Below, one piece after another: positions 8,926 through 16,559 of a DNA stretch of 64,000 nt. The position numbers were made by a program, and so were the translations under genes. How positions within the stretch are numbered: the stretch's first letter is position 1; the number at the start of each line of letters is the position of its first letter. The notes beneath the pieces were generated by a model that searched no databases, was not told the DNA's origin, and saw nothing but the letters and a program-made list of their open reading frames with translations. Origin of the DNA: Bacteroidales bacterium (lineage in GTDB: Bacteria > Bacteroidota > Bacteroidia > Bacteroidales > P3); the NCBI GenBank assembly GCA_009785505.1, contig WQWA01000003.1, positions 1 through 64,000 of the forward strand. The letters are read 5' to 3'.

Positions 8926-10106
8926 TTCCATTTTTAGACCTTAAAAAAATCAACGCTCAATACGCAGAGCAACTAAAAGAGACTGCTATTCGAGTGATCG
9001 ACAGCGGTTGGTATTTGTTCGGAAAAGAAACGGAAAATTTTGAAAAAAAATTAGCCGACTATATCGGTGCCGAGCCTTCGCAAACCATAGCTGTTGGTAA
9101 TGGCTTGGACGCTTTGCGACTGATTTTGCGAGGCTATGTCGAACTCGGAGAAATACAAGAAAACGACGAAATTATTGTTCCGGCAAACACCTACATCGCA
9201 ACGATAATCGCTATTTCCGACAATCGTTTGACCCCGATTTTGGTCGAGCCGAATATCGAAACTTACAATATTGACATCGATAAAATTGAGGAAAAAATCA
9301 CAGAAAAAACCAAAGCTATTTTGCTTGTACACCTTTACGGGCAGGCCATTTGGAGCGAAAAACTCGAACAACTTGCCAAAAAATACAACCTCAAAATTAT
9401 TGAAGACAATGCACAGGCCATTGGTGCCTCATGGAACGGTATTCGCACCGGAAATCTTGGTGATTCGGCAGGTTTCAGTTTTTATCCGGCAAAAAATTTG
9501 GGTGCTTTGGGCGACAGCGGGGCGATTATTACAAAAAATCCTGAACTTGCAAAAGCCATTCGAGCTCTCGGCAATTACGGCTCAGAAAGAAAAAATCTCA
9601 ATGCATTTCGAGGTGTGAACAGCCGGATGGATGAAATCCAAGCGGCATTTCTTTCCGTAAAATTAGATTATGTTGATGTTGAATCCGCCGTTTTACAAAA
9701 CATTGCAGAGTATTATTGCGAAAACATCACAAATCCGAAAATTATTTTACCAAACTACAAGGCCGTCATGTCGAGCGAAGTGAAACGTAGTCGAGACATC
9801 CCCTTGAAGCAGGGGGATTCCTCGACTACGCTCGGAATGACGATTTCCCACGTTTGGCACATTTTTGTAATCCGTTGTAAACAGCGTGATGAATTGCAAA
9901 AACATCTCGAAAAACACAACATTCAAACTCAAATCCACTACCCTATTCCTCCGCACAAACAAGCGTGTTATGCGGACACGCCGTTGGCGAAACTGCATCT
10001 TCCGATTACCGAGCAAATTCATCGGGAAGTGTTGAGTCTGCCGATAAGTCCGGTGATGACCCAAAAAGAAATTGAAGCGGTAGTTGATGCCGTAAACTCA
10101 TTTTAA
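8922..10106 (+). CDS. DegT/DnrJ/EryC1-family sugar aminotransferase with an in-frame repeat insertion
   Basis: PLP-dependent sugar aminotransferase (FdtB/QdtB type) that would aminate the 3-keto sugar made by the upstream ketoisomerase. The 394-aa protein has [14 protein letters not shown] with the PLP lysine near residue 190 and the usual N-terminal [11 protein letters not shown]. Relatives are about 365-370 aa; the excess lies at residues 281-307 and is encoded by the palindromic repeat at 9764-9842. The insertion sits between the small-domain strands before HVWHIFVI, likely a surface loop. Start overlaps the previous stop by ATGA. Confidence 0.9.
   Translation: MIPFLDLKKINAQYAEQLKETAIRVIDSGWYLFGKETENFEKKLADYIGAEPSQTIAVGNGLDALRLILRGYVELGEIQENDEIIVPANTYIATIIAISDNRLTPILVEPNIETYNIDIDKIEEKITEKTKAILLVHLYGQAIWSEKLEQLAKKYNLKIIEDNAQAIGASWNGIRTGNLGDSAGFSFYPAKNLGALGDSGAIITKNPELAKAIRALGNYGSERKNLNAFRGVNSRMDEIQAAFLSVKLDYVDVESAVLQNIAEYYCENITNPKIILPNYKAVMSSEVKRSRDIPLKQGDSSTTLGMTISHVWHIFVIRCKQRDELQKHLEKHNIQTQIHYPIPPHKQACYADTPLAKLHLPITEQIHREVLSLPISPVMTQKEIEAVVDAVNSF
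9764..9842. repeat. Palindromic repeat inserted in frame in the aminotransferase gene
   Basis: A 79-bp element starts CGTCATGTCGAGCG and ends CGCTCGGAATGACG. Inner arms ACATCCCC and GGGGATTCC and the repeated GTAGTCGAG and CTCGACTAC form a long imperfect inverted repeat. It is translated without a stop. Confidence 0.9.
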
Positions 10107-10117
10107 ATTAATTTCAT

Positions 10118-10588
10118 ATGAAGACGATTTTTACAACTCTCGTTTTGTTTTTTGTATTAAACAGCATTGCTTTTGCACAGCGTCAGATGGCTCCGGAAGA
10201 ACGCGAACACATGCAGATTTCTTCGGCACTACGTCAGACCGAGCTAATGGCGGAGTTTTTGGATTTAACAGATGAGCAGATAGATACCATTTTTGAAATC
10301 AATCTCAAGTACGCCATACTTCGCACTCAAATTATGGATGATGCTCGCAACAGCGACCGAACGGTACTTCGAAATCTTTTGGATGAGTTAGACGAAAAAA
10401 GAGAGGCTGAGATTTTGCCATTATTGAATGCAAATCAAACCGAGCTTTTTTTAGAACAAAAGAGTGAAGCCCAACTACGTCGCGATCAAATGCGTCAAGC
10501 CGTTGAAGAACGCCGTCGTACCGGAGATTTACAACGTGATACTGCGAGTCGTAGCTTGATTGTGCCTATCTTCAGAGAAATTGAATAA
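10118..10588 (+). CDS. Periplasmic Spy/CpxP-like or DUF4890-like helical protein
   Basis: A 156-aa protein with a signal peptide (KTIFTTLVLFFVLNSIAFA, cleavage near residue 21) and a charged, helical mature part. LTDEQIDTIFEIN near residue 51 is an LTxxQ-type motif as in Spy/CpxP and DUF4890 proteins. The late segment is very basic and ends with a run of R residues before a short tail. It may be a periplasmic chaperone or stress sensor, but the family assignment is loose. It starts 11 nt after the aminotransferase stop. Confidence 0.55.
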   Translation: MKTIFTTLVLFFVLNSIAFAQRQMAPEEREHMQISSALRQTELMAEFLDLTDEQIDTIFEINLKYAILRTQIMDDARNSDRTVLRNLLDELDEKREAEILPLLNANQTELFLEQKSEAQLRRDQMRQAVEERRRTGDLQRDTASRSLIVPIFREIE

Positions 10589-10599
10589 AGTAAACGTAA

Positions 10600-10655
10600 G
10601 GGCGACCCTTGCGGTCGCCCCATAATCAAAGGAAACCGCAAGGGTTGCCACAACA
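10600..10655. repeat. REP-like palindromes and possible terminator
   Basis: GGGCGACC (10600-10607) pairs with GGTCGCCC (10613-10620), and GGAAACCGCAAGGGTTGCC follows as a partial inverted copy of the same words. It lies between the Spy-like gene and atoD. Confidence 0.7.
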
Positions 10656-10665
10656 AAAAAACAAC

Positions 10666-11310
10666 ATGAACAAACAACTTACGCCCGAACAAGCCGTATC
10701 AAAAATCAAAAACGGAATAACCTTAATGGTTGGTGGATTTTTGGCAAACAGAAGTGCATTAAAAATCTTGGAACTACTTTGTCACAGCGATGTTAAAGAT
10801 CTAACGCTGATCGTCAACGATTCGGGATTTCCCGACAGTGCGTATGGCAAACTGCTTGCTAATGGGCAAGTATCTAGATTAATCACTTCACACATGGGTA
10901 CAAATCCCGCTGCTATTGATTTGATGAATGCCGGAAAACTCGAAGTGGAATTTGTTCCGCAAGGCACTTTGGCAGAACGCATTCGTGCAGCAGGTGCAGG
11001 TTTGGGTGGTATACTCACGCCGACAGGATTAGGAACTTTAGTTGAAAAAGGCAAAGAAAAAATCACCATTGATGGCAAAGAATTTTTGCTCGAAAAACCG
11101 CTACATGCCGATATTTCCTTGATTGGTGCTTCAATCGGCGACAAAAGCGGAAATCTTATCTACAAAGGCACTTCACAAAACATGAATCCGCTGATGGCAA
11201 CCGCGGCAGACCTTGTTATTGCTGAGGTTGGCGAGTTGGTTGAGACCGGCAGCATAGCACCGGAACAAGTGCATACGCCGGGGATCTTTGTGGATTTTAT
11301 AGTGGATTAG
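10666..11310 (+). CDS. atoD: CoA-transferase subunit A (butyryl/acetoacetate type)
   Basis: Alpha subunit of a family I CoA transferase. In lysine fermentation it would move CoA from butyryl-CoA to acetoacetate. The 214-aa protein has the family glycine-rich region GGFLANRSA near residue 23 and the AGAGLGGILTPTGLGT segment near 105. The ATG at 10666 is chosen; the longer frame upstream runs through a palindromic repeat. The partner subunit AtoA is not adjacent but 23.5 kb away at 34828, which is unusual because the two are normally neighbours. Confidence 0.9.
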   Translation: MNKQLTPEQAVSKIKNGITLMVGGFLANRSALKILELLCHSDVKDLTLIVNDSGFPDSAYGKLLANGQVSRLITSHMGTNPAAIDLMNAGKLEVEFVPQGTLAERIRAAGAGLGGILTPTGLGTLVEKGKEKITIDGKEFLLEKPLHADISLIGASIGDKSGNLIYKGTSQNMNPLMATAADLVIAEVGELVETGSIAPEQVHTPGIFVDFIVD

Positions 11311-11312
11311 AA

Positions 11313-12125
11313 ATGGCAGAACAAAAAAGAAAAGGAGCAAGAACAATCAAAGACATTCCAAAAGATGTTTTGGAACAACTCAATCGTGGCGAAATTGAAT
11401 GTGCGAATTTGGTGGAATTTTTAGCAATAGATAGGATTGCACTTCTAAAAAACATTTTGGAAAAACACGACAGAATGCAATACTTCTTGCCAGTTTGCAA
11501 GGTGGTTGAAAAAATCGAAAATCCAACATCCATAAGCATTGCATATACCGTTGCTGTTGGACTTGGAGAACAAATTTATACCAACAACGACAGCGTTCTT
11601 TTGACGAAATTATCAGATGAGCCTTCGGATTTTGTGCGAAGTTGGGCAGCAGAAATCACAGGAAGTAAAAGTGATTTGAAAATCGCCGATGCCCTAAAAA
11701 AGATAAAACCTTTTGCTGCCGATAGACATTTTAATGTTAGGGAATCAGCGTGGGCTGCGGTTAGACATCATATCGTGCAAAAACCAAAAGATGCCATAGA
11801 AATCTTAACCAAGTGGGCTAAAGACAAAGACGAAAACGTTAGACGTTTTGCAAGCGAGGCAACACGACCACGCGGTGTTTGGTGTGAACATATCAAGGAA
11901 TTGAAAGAAAATCCTGAACTGGGTCTGCCTATTCTTGAACCGTTGAAATCCGACCCTTCGAGGTATGTTCAAAACAGCGTTGCAAATTGGCTGAATGATG
12001 CAAGTAAAACACAACCCGAATTTGTCAAAAAACTTTGCAAACGCTGGGAAAAAGAAAGCAACACGAAAGAAACCAAATACATCATAAAGAGGGCTTTGAG
12101 AACGCTTGAAAAGCAAAGCAAGTAA
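11313..12125 (+). CDS. AlkC-like DNA alkylation repair protein (HEAT repeats)
   Basis: A 270-aa HEAT-repeat protein. The segments RRFASEATRPRGVW (about 178-191) and YVQNSVANWLNDASK (about 221-235) match conserved blocks of the AlkC/AlkD DNA glycosylase superfamily, which removes 3-methyladenine bases. It starts 2 nt after atoD and overlaps the following radical SAM gene by one base (TAATG), so it is translated as part of one transcript with them. Position inside the lysine cluster looks like a later insertion. Confidence 0.75.
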   Translation: MAEQKRKGARTIKDIPKDVLEQLNRGEIECANLVEFLAIDRIALLKNILEKHDRMQYFLPVCKVVEKIENPTSISIAYTVAVGLGEQIYTNNDSVLLTKLSDEPSDFVRSWAAEITGSKSDLKIADALKKIKPFAADRHFNVRESAWAAVRHHIVQKPKDAIEILTKWAKDKDENVRRFASEATRPRGVWCEHIKELKENPELGLPILEPLKSDPSRYVQNSVANWLNDASKTQPEFVKKLCKRWEKESNTKETKYIIKRALRTLEKQSK

Positions 12126-12991
12126 TGCATTACGCCGACTACAAAACCATTCTTTCGCCACAAAACGGCATCAACCTTTACAGAGGGTGCACGCACGGGT
12201 GTATTTATTGCGACAGTCGGAGCAAATGCTATCAAATCAATCACGATTTTGAAGATATTGGAGTCAAGCGAGATGCACTCAAAATCTTAGAAAATCAACT
12301 CCGAAAAAAACGCAAGCCCGTTCAAGTTTTGACCGGCTCAATGTGCGACCCTTACATACCGCTCGAAGAGGAATTGAAACTTACGCGAGGTATGTTGGAA
12401 TTGATTTTGAAGTATAATTGCGGTGTAAGTATTTTGACGAAATCGGCACGAATTTTGCGTGACCTCGACCTCTTAAAACAAATCAACGAAAAGACAAAAT
12501 GCGTTGTCAGCACAACACTCACAACCTTTGACGAAGATCTTTGCAAAAAAATCGAACCCAATGTTTCGACAACTTACGAACGTTTCAAAATGCTTGAAAC
12601 AATGCGAGATTCAGGGATTCCAACGGTGGTATGGCTTTGTCCGCTTTTGCCGTTTATCAATGATGATGTGAAGAATTTGAAAGGTATTTTGGACTATTGC
12701 GTACGTGCAAAAGTTGCCGGAATTTTGAGTTTTCGTTTTGGTACAACGATGCGAGATGGAAGTCGGGATTATTTTTACGAATGTTTGGATAAAACCTTTC
12801 CGGGAATTAAGCAAAAATATATCGCCACGTACGGCAATCAATACGAATGTCCGAGTCCAAATCACGCTGCGTTGTCAGCAATTCTCAAGCAAACTTGCCA
12901 GCAGTACGGCATTTTGTATAAAACAAATGATGTTTTTGCGTATCTTTCTAAATACGAGAGTCAAACGAAACAACTTTCGTTTTTTGACTGA
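12125..12991 (+). CDS. SPL-family radical SAM protein
   Basis: A 288-aa radical SAM protein of the spore-photoproduct-lyase-like family (COG1533). The 4Fe-4S cluster motif is C-x3-C-x2-C in YRGCTHGCIYCDSR (about residues 19-32), followed by LTGSMCDPYIPLE and SILTKSARILRDLDLL. These proteins are uncharacterised for the most part and are not all DNA repair enzymes. Here the start overlaps the stop of an AlkC-like gene, which suggests, but does not prove, a link to nucleic acid damage. Confidence 0.8.
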   Translation: MHYADYKTILSPQNGINLYRGCTHGCIYCDSRSKCYQINHDFEDIGVKRDALKILENQLRKKRKPVQVLTGSMCDPYIPLEEELKLTRGMLELILKYNCGVSILTKSARILRDLDLLKQINEKTKCVVSTTLTTFDEDLCKKIEPNVSTTYERFKMLETMRDSGIPTVVWLCPLLPFINDDVKNLKGILDYCVRAKVAGILSFRFGTTMRDGSRDYFYECLDKTFPGIKQKYIATYGNQYECPSPNHAALSAILKQTCQQYGILYKTNDVFAYLSKYESQTKQLSFFD

Positions 12992-13012
12992 TAAGTGAAG
13001 AATAGTTAAAAT

Positions 13013-13417
13013 ATGACAATAGAGTACGCAACCAAATACGATTTGGAGGTCATAAACGAATATGACAAATACATAGCAAAAGAAGAGTTGTTAAAGTCAA
13101 TTTTAGACAATAGAGTAATTGTTGTTAAGGAAAATAGTAAAATCATTGCCTGGTTTAGATACAGTTTATTTTGGGATAACATACCTTTTCTCAATATGAT
13201 TTTTGTGTTGGAAAAATACAGAGATCAGGGCATCGGCAAAAAACTTGTTGGATTTTGGGAAGAAGAGATGAAAAATAAAGGTTTCAAAATGGTTATGACA
13301 TCCTCCTTATCCAATGAGAATGCACAACTTTTTTACAGAGCGTTGAGGTATAAGGATGCAGGCAGTTTATTGTTAGAAAACGAGGCATTGGAGATTATTT
13401 TTACGAAAAATTTGTAA
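13013..13417 (+). CDS. GNAT family N-acetyltransferase
   Basis: A 134-aa acetyltransferase with the acetyl-CoA binding block RDQGIGKKLVGFWEEEM (about residues 69-85) and the C-terminal YRALRYKDAGSLL typical of GNAT proteins. The substrate is unknown. It follows the SPL-family gene by 21 nt and precedes the first RAYT element. Confidence 0.75.
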   Translation: MTIEYATKYDLEVINEYDKYIAKEELLKSILDNRVIVVKENSKIIAWFRYSLFWDNIPFLNMIFVLEKYRDQGIGKKLVGFWEEEMKNKGFKMVMTSSLSNENAQLFYRALRYKDAGSLLLENEALEIIFTKNL

Positions 13418-13477
13418 TACCCAATCAAAAACATGAAATATCTCATTATTGGTTTTTTGGCATAGTTTTGCAAGAAA

Positions 13478-14094
13478 TTTGCCCGTCAGGGCAACAATAT
13501 CAATAGAAAATAGACCGTCCTAACCAATTTTTGCCCGTAGGGCATCAACGTCAAAAAATGGCAAACACATACACACAAATTTATATTCATTACGTTTTCG
13601 CTGTACAAAATAGATCGAACTTAATTCAGTCAGAATGGAAAGATGATTTGCAAAAATACATGACGGGAATTGTAGATCAACAAGGGCATAAATTATTGCA
13701 AATCGGCGGAATGCCTGACCATATCCACGCATTGGTTAGTATGAGCCCAAAACAATCGCCATCGGATTTGATGTTTCATCTCAAACGAAGTTCGTCTTTG
13801 TGGATTAACGAAAACAAGTTTGTCAAGGGCAAATTTTCGTGGCAGGAAGGATTTGGTGCGTTTAGTTATGGAAAGTCACAAATCCCGAACATCGCAAATT
13901 ATATTCAAGACCAGGAAACACATCATAAAAAACGTAGTTTTATGGAAGAGTATTTGGAAACTTTGAAAAAATTTGATGTGGAATATGACGAACGATATGT
14001 TTTCAAGCCAATCGAATAAATGTTAAAGCCCTACGGGCTAAATGCTAGGGTGAAATAACGTTTTTTCTATTGATATTATTGCCCTACGGGCAAA
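13478..14094 (+). mobile_element. RAYT element 1 framed by inverted REP pairs
   Basis: A 617-bp unit. The outer left end (13478-13510) and outer right end (14063-14094) are inverted copies differing by one substitution and one indel: a TTGCCC-GGGCAA palindrome, a spacer, then ATCAATAGAAAA facing the gene. A second inner palindrome pair lies at 13531-13543 (TTGCCCGTAGGGCA) and 14031-14041 (GCCCTACGGGC). The transposase gene is in the middle. Confidence 0.85.
13558..14019 (+). CDS. REP-associated tyrosine transposase (RAYT, IS200-like HUH family)
   Basis: A 153-aa single-strand HUH transposase. HUH histidines are in MPDHIHAL (about residues 49-56), and the catalytic tyrosine is expected in ANYIQDQETHHKK. 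The segment KFSWQEGFGAFSYGKSQI is typical of RAYTs rather than of plain IS200 TnpA. The ATG at 13558 fits the paralogue at 31256, which shares most residues; the frame upstream runs through a REP. RAYTs process REP sequences at single-stranded DNA; its flanking palindromes are the likely substrate. Confidence 0.88.
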   Translation: MANTYTQIYIHYVFAVQNRSNLIQSEWKDDLQKYMTGIVDQQGHKLLQIGGMPDHIHALVSMSPKQSPSDLMFHLKRSSSLWINENKFVKGKFSWQEGFGAFSYGKSQIPNIANYIQDQETHHKKRSFMEEYLETLKKFDVEYDERYVFKPIE

Positions 14095-14132
14095 CATACA
14101 ATACAGTATTAGTACAATCAAAACACAAAAAT

Positions 14133-14537
14133 ATGAAAACAACCTCAATGATTAGACTCCGTATGAGCAATGCGGACGCACACTACGGCGGAAATTTAGT
14201 AGATGGTGCAAGAATGTTGCAACTGTTTGGCGATGTTGCCACCGAATTACTGATTATTAACGATGGCGACGAAGGTCTTTTTGTTGCTTACGACAATGTT
14301 GAATTTACAGCACCTGTTTATGCCGGCGACTACATCGAGGCTGTTGGCGAAATTACCGACATTGGTAATTCGTCCCGAAAAATGACCTTTGAGGCTCGAA
14401 AAGTAATTGCACCTCGACCCGATATTTCAGCATCGGCTGCTGATGTTTTGGCTGAGCCGATTGTGGTTTGCAGAGCGAGTGGAACGTGTGTTGTTCCGAA
14501 AAACTGTCAGAGGAAGTCAGTGGTTAATAGTCAATAG
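14133..14537 (+). CDS. kal: 3-aminobutyryl-CoA ammonia-lyase
   Basis: Hot-dog-fold lyase that deaminates 3-aminobutyryl-CoA to crotonyl-CoA, the ammonia-releasing step of lysine fermentation. The 134-aa protein shows [20 protein letters not shown] at the N-terminus and [15 protein letters not shown] in the middle, as in Kal proteins. The ATG at 14133 is chosen because the longer frame crosses the RAYT right end. The last nine or so residues (QRKSVVNSQ) are encoded by the inverted repeat bordering the following cassette and are probably not native. Confidence 0.9.
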   Translation: MKTTSMIRLRMSNADAHYGGNLVDGARMLQLFGDVATELLIINDGDEGLFVAYDNVEFTAPVYAGDYIEAVGEITDIGNSSRKMTFEARKVIAPRPDISASAADVLAEPIVVCRASGTCVVPKNCQRKSVVNSQ

Positions 14538-14541
14538 TTAG
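14519..14541. repeat. Left inverted repeat of the four-helix-bundle cassette
   Basis: AGTGGTTAATAG followed by TCAATAGTTAG. It matches the reverse complement of 14906-14928 at about 20 of 23 positions. The kal stop codon (14535-14537) lies inside it. Confidence 0.8.
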
Positions 14542-14545
14542 CGGG

Positions 14546-14917
14546 ATGTTGCACAAAGACTTGGAGTGTTGGAAACAAAGTGTTGATTTTGTTGTTGAGG
14601 TTTATGAGATAACAAAGTTATTTCCGAAAGAGGAGTTGTTTGGATTAGCACAACAAATGAGACGATGTGCGGTATCCATACCTTCTAACATTGCTGAAGG
14701 TTGCAGTAGAAAAGGATACGCAGAAACGATACAGTTTCTTTACATCGCTATCGGCTCTGCATCAGAGTTAGAAACACAACTCATTATCGCAAACAAATTA
14801 GGATATATACCAACTATTGACCATCCATTGGAAAAGTTAACCGCTATCAAAAAAATGCTTTTATCACTAACTAAATACCTAAAAACACACAAATCCAACA
14901 AACCTCCTAACTACTAA
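14546..14917 (+). CDS. Four-helix-bundle protein (23S rRNA intervening-sequence/S23 family)
   Basis: A 123-aa helical protein with the family landmarks LECWKQSVDFVVEVY, LAQQMRRCAVSIPSNIAEG and LEKLTAIKKMLLSL. The family is found in intervening sequences of 23S rRNA genes and, as Avd, in diversity-generating retroelements, but also alone in intergenic regions of Bacteroidota and Cyanobacteria. Function unknown. No reverse transcriptase is near. The gene is enclosed by inverted repeats (14519-14541 and 14906-14943), and its stop codon lies in the right one, so gene and repeats look like one moving unit. Confidence 0.85.
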   Translation: MLHKDLECWKQSVDFVVEVYEITKLFPKEELFGLAQQMRRCAVSIPSNIAEGCSRKGYAETIQFLYIAIGSASELETQLIIANKLGYIPTIDHPLEKLTAIKKMLLSLTKYLKTHKSNKPPNY

Positions 14918-14943
14918 CTATTAACCACTAACTATTGACTATA
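14906..14943. repeat. Right inverted repeat of the four-helix-bundle cassette
   Basis: Words CTAACTA, TTAACCACT and AACTATTGACT, the inverted counterpart of the left repeat, here in one and a half tandem units. It holds the stop codon of the four-helix-bundle gene and ends 3 nt before the kce ATG. Confidence 0.8.
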
Positions 14944-14946
14944 ATC

Positions 14947-15768
14947 ATGGAAAAACTAATCATTACCGCAGCAATCTCCGGTGCGGAAGTTACGAAAGAA
15001 CAAAATCCTGCCGTACCTTACACGGTAGAAGAAGTTGTTAGAGAGGCAAAATCTGCTTACGATGCAGGTGCGGCTGTCGTGCATTTACACGTTCGTACAG
15101 ATGACGGTACGCCTACGCAAGACAAGGCTCGTTTCAAACAATGTATAGACACTATCAAAAACGTGATTCCCGATGTGATTATCATTCCATCGACCGGTGG
15201 GGCTGTGGGAATGACGGCGGAAGAGCGTTTGCAACCAACCGAATTATTTCCCGAAATGGCGACTTTGGATTGCGGAACTTGCAATTTTGGCGATGAGGTT
15301 TTTGAAAACACCATGCCGATGATGCGTGATTTCGGTAAACGTTTTATCGAAAACAACATCAAACCCGAATACGAATGTTTTGAGATGGGGCATTTGGATA
15401 CTGCATTAAAAATGATCAAAAAAGGCGAATTGCCGGGAGGTTCGTTGCATTTCAATTTTGTGTTGGGCGTGTTCGGGTGTACACCTGCAACGATTCCGAA
15501 TTTATGTTGGTTGGTGAATGCCCTTCCGAGCGATGCCACTTGGTGTGCGACAGGTATCGGGCGTTCGGAATTTCCGATAGCCGCAGCGACAATCGCTATG
15601 GGCGGACATATTCGTGTGGGTTTTGAGGATAATCTTTTTATCGAAAAAGGTGTTTTGGCAAAATCCAACGGCGAGTTGGTGGCGAAGGCTGTTCGTATTG
15701 CCAACGAATTGGGGCGTGAGATTGCTACGCCTGATGAGGCTCGCAGGATTTTGGGGTTGAAGAAATAA
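14947..15768 (+). CDS. kce: 3-keto-5-aminohexanoate cleavage enzyme
   Basis: Zn-dependent BKACE-family enzyme that combines 3-keto-5-aminohexanoate with acetyl-CoA to give acetoacetate and 3-aminobutyryl-CoA. The 273-aa length is standard. E14, H46 and H48 (in SGAE and VVHLHVR) are at exactly the positions known for Kce zinc and substrate binding. Further family blocks are IIIPSTGGAVGMTAEERL and CATGIGRSEFP. The ATG at 14947 directly follows the right repeat of the four-helix-bundle cassette, which has separated it from kal. Confidence 0.95.
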   Translation: MEKLIITAAISGAEVTKEQNPAVPYTVEEVVREAKSAYDAGAAVVHLHVRTDDGTPTQDKARFKQCIDTIKNVIPDVIIIPSTGGAVGMTAEERLQPTELFPEMATLDCGTCNFGDEVFENTMPMMRDFGKRFIENNIKPEYECFEMGHLDTALKMIKKGELPGGSLHFNFVLGVFGCTPATIPNLCWLVNALPSDATWCATGIGRSEFPIAAATIAMGGHIRVGFEDNLFIEKGVLAKSNGELVAKAVRIANELGREIATPDEARRILGLKK

Positions 15769-15895
15769 TTAACAACTAAAACATTTGCTTTATGAGAAAA
15801 AATCTTTGCTCTATAGAAAAAATACTCGAATGCAACGAAAGATTTTGAGATGCTTGTTCTTGCAGAAAAAATAATTTAGACACAAAAAACTCAAT

Positions 15896-16528
15896 ATGAA
15901 AAAAACATTATTAGCATCAAAGCGAAAAATAGTGAAATTTGTGAAATTCACAAGAGAATTATCTATCGTTGTTATCGGTGTAGGTATAGCATTGATGGCA
16001 GGTGATTTACTCACCAATAGAAGTGCAAAGCAGGATCTAAGGGCTCTCCTTGAATTGGTAAAAGTGGAAATAGCCCACAATATTGAACGTTCAAATATGA
16101 CTCTTAATTTTTTTACACAAGAAGCGGAGGTTGCAAACTTTATTGCGAGAAATTTAAATAACCCTAATATTATGGATTCAGTGGGTTATTTAACTGGTTG
16201 GTTCGACCTCTTTGCTTATTCCACTGATGCGTTTGATTTACTTGTTGCATCCGGAAGAATGCATCTGATAAGAGATAAAGATCTTTTGATGCAATTAACA
16301 AGCCTATACCGTGGTTTCGTTTTGATTCAGACTCACTCGATAGAATACGCTCTTGCTAAAAATTCTATGATGGGAGAAGTAAATCAACGACCCCAAGATG
16401 CCGTTGACCTTTACAAAAAATTTTATCTGGGGCAAAGAAATATGATTTATATGATGAAAAGTGCGAGCCCAAGGATTTTACAGGGTTTTGAGCAAATATT
16501 AGAACGTTTGGAAAATTTAAGGTTGTGA
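15896..16528 (+). CDS. Single-span membrane protein, DUF6090-like, paralogue 1
   Basis: A 210-aa protein with a basic N-terminus, one membrane segment (ELSIVVIGVGIALMAGD, about residues 21-37) and a helical C-terminal domain. The pattern of a basic stretch, VVIGxxIAL and a following charged helix resembles DUF6090 proteins of Bacteroidota, a weak assignment. It has a clear paralogue at 24096-24734 with nearly identical first 40 residues. The function is unknown. In each locus a PQQ-like propeller gene is close downstream. The 127 bases before it hold no recognised gene. Confidence 0.6.
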   Translation: MKKTLLASKRKIVKFVKFTRELSIVVIGVGIALMAGDLLTNRSAKQDLRALLELVKVEIAHNIERSNMTLNFFTQEAEVANFIARNLNNPNIMDSVGYLTGWFDLFAYSTDAFDLLVASGRMHLIRDKDLLMQLTSLYRGFVLIQTHSIEYALAKNSMMGEVNQRPQDAVDLYKKFYLGQRNMIYMMKSASPRILQGFEQILERLENLRL

Positions 16529-16559
16529 GATGGATTTAGTTTATAAAATCGTAAAAACA

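Noticed and set aside
14546-14917. Avd component of a diversity-generating retroelement
   Set aside because: No reverse transcriptase, template repeat or variable repeat was seen nearby.
15057-15704. Long minus-strand open frame of 215 aa opposite kce
   Set aside because: It mirrors the coding sequence of a well-supported enzyme, shows no family motif and has no promoter; a codon-bias shadow.
15792-15848. Leader-peptide-like 18-codon frame before the DUF6090-like gene
   Set aside because: No run of regulatory codons and no clear attenuator hairpin follow it.
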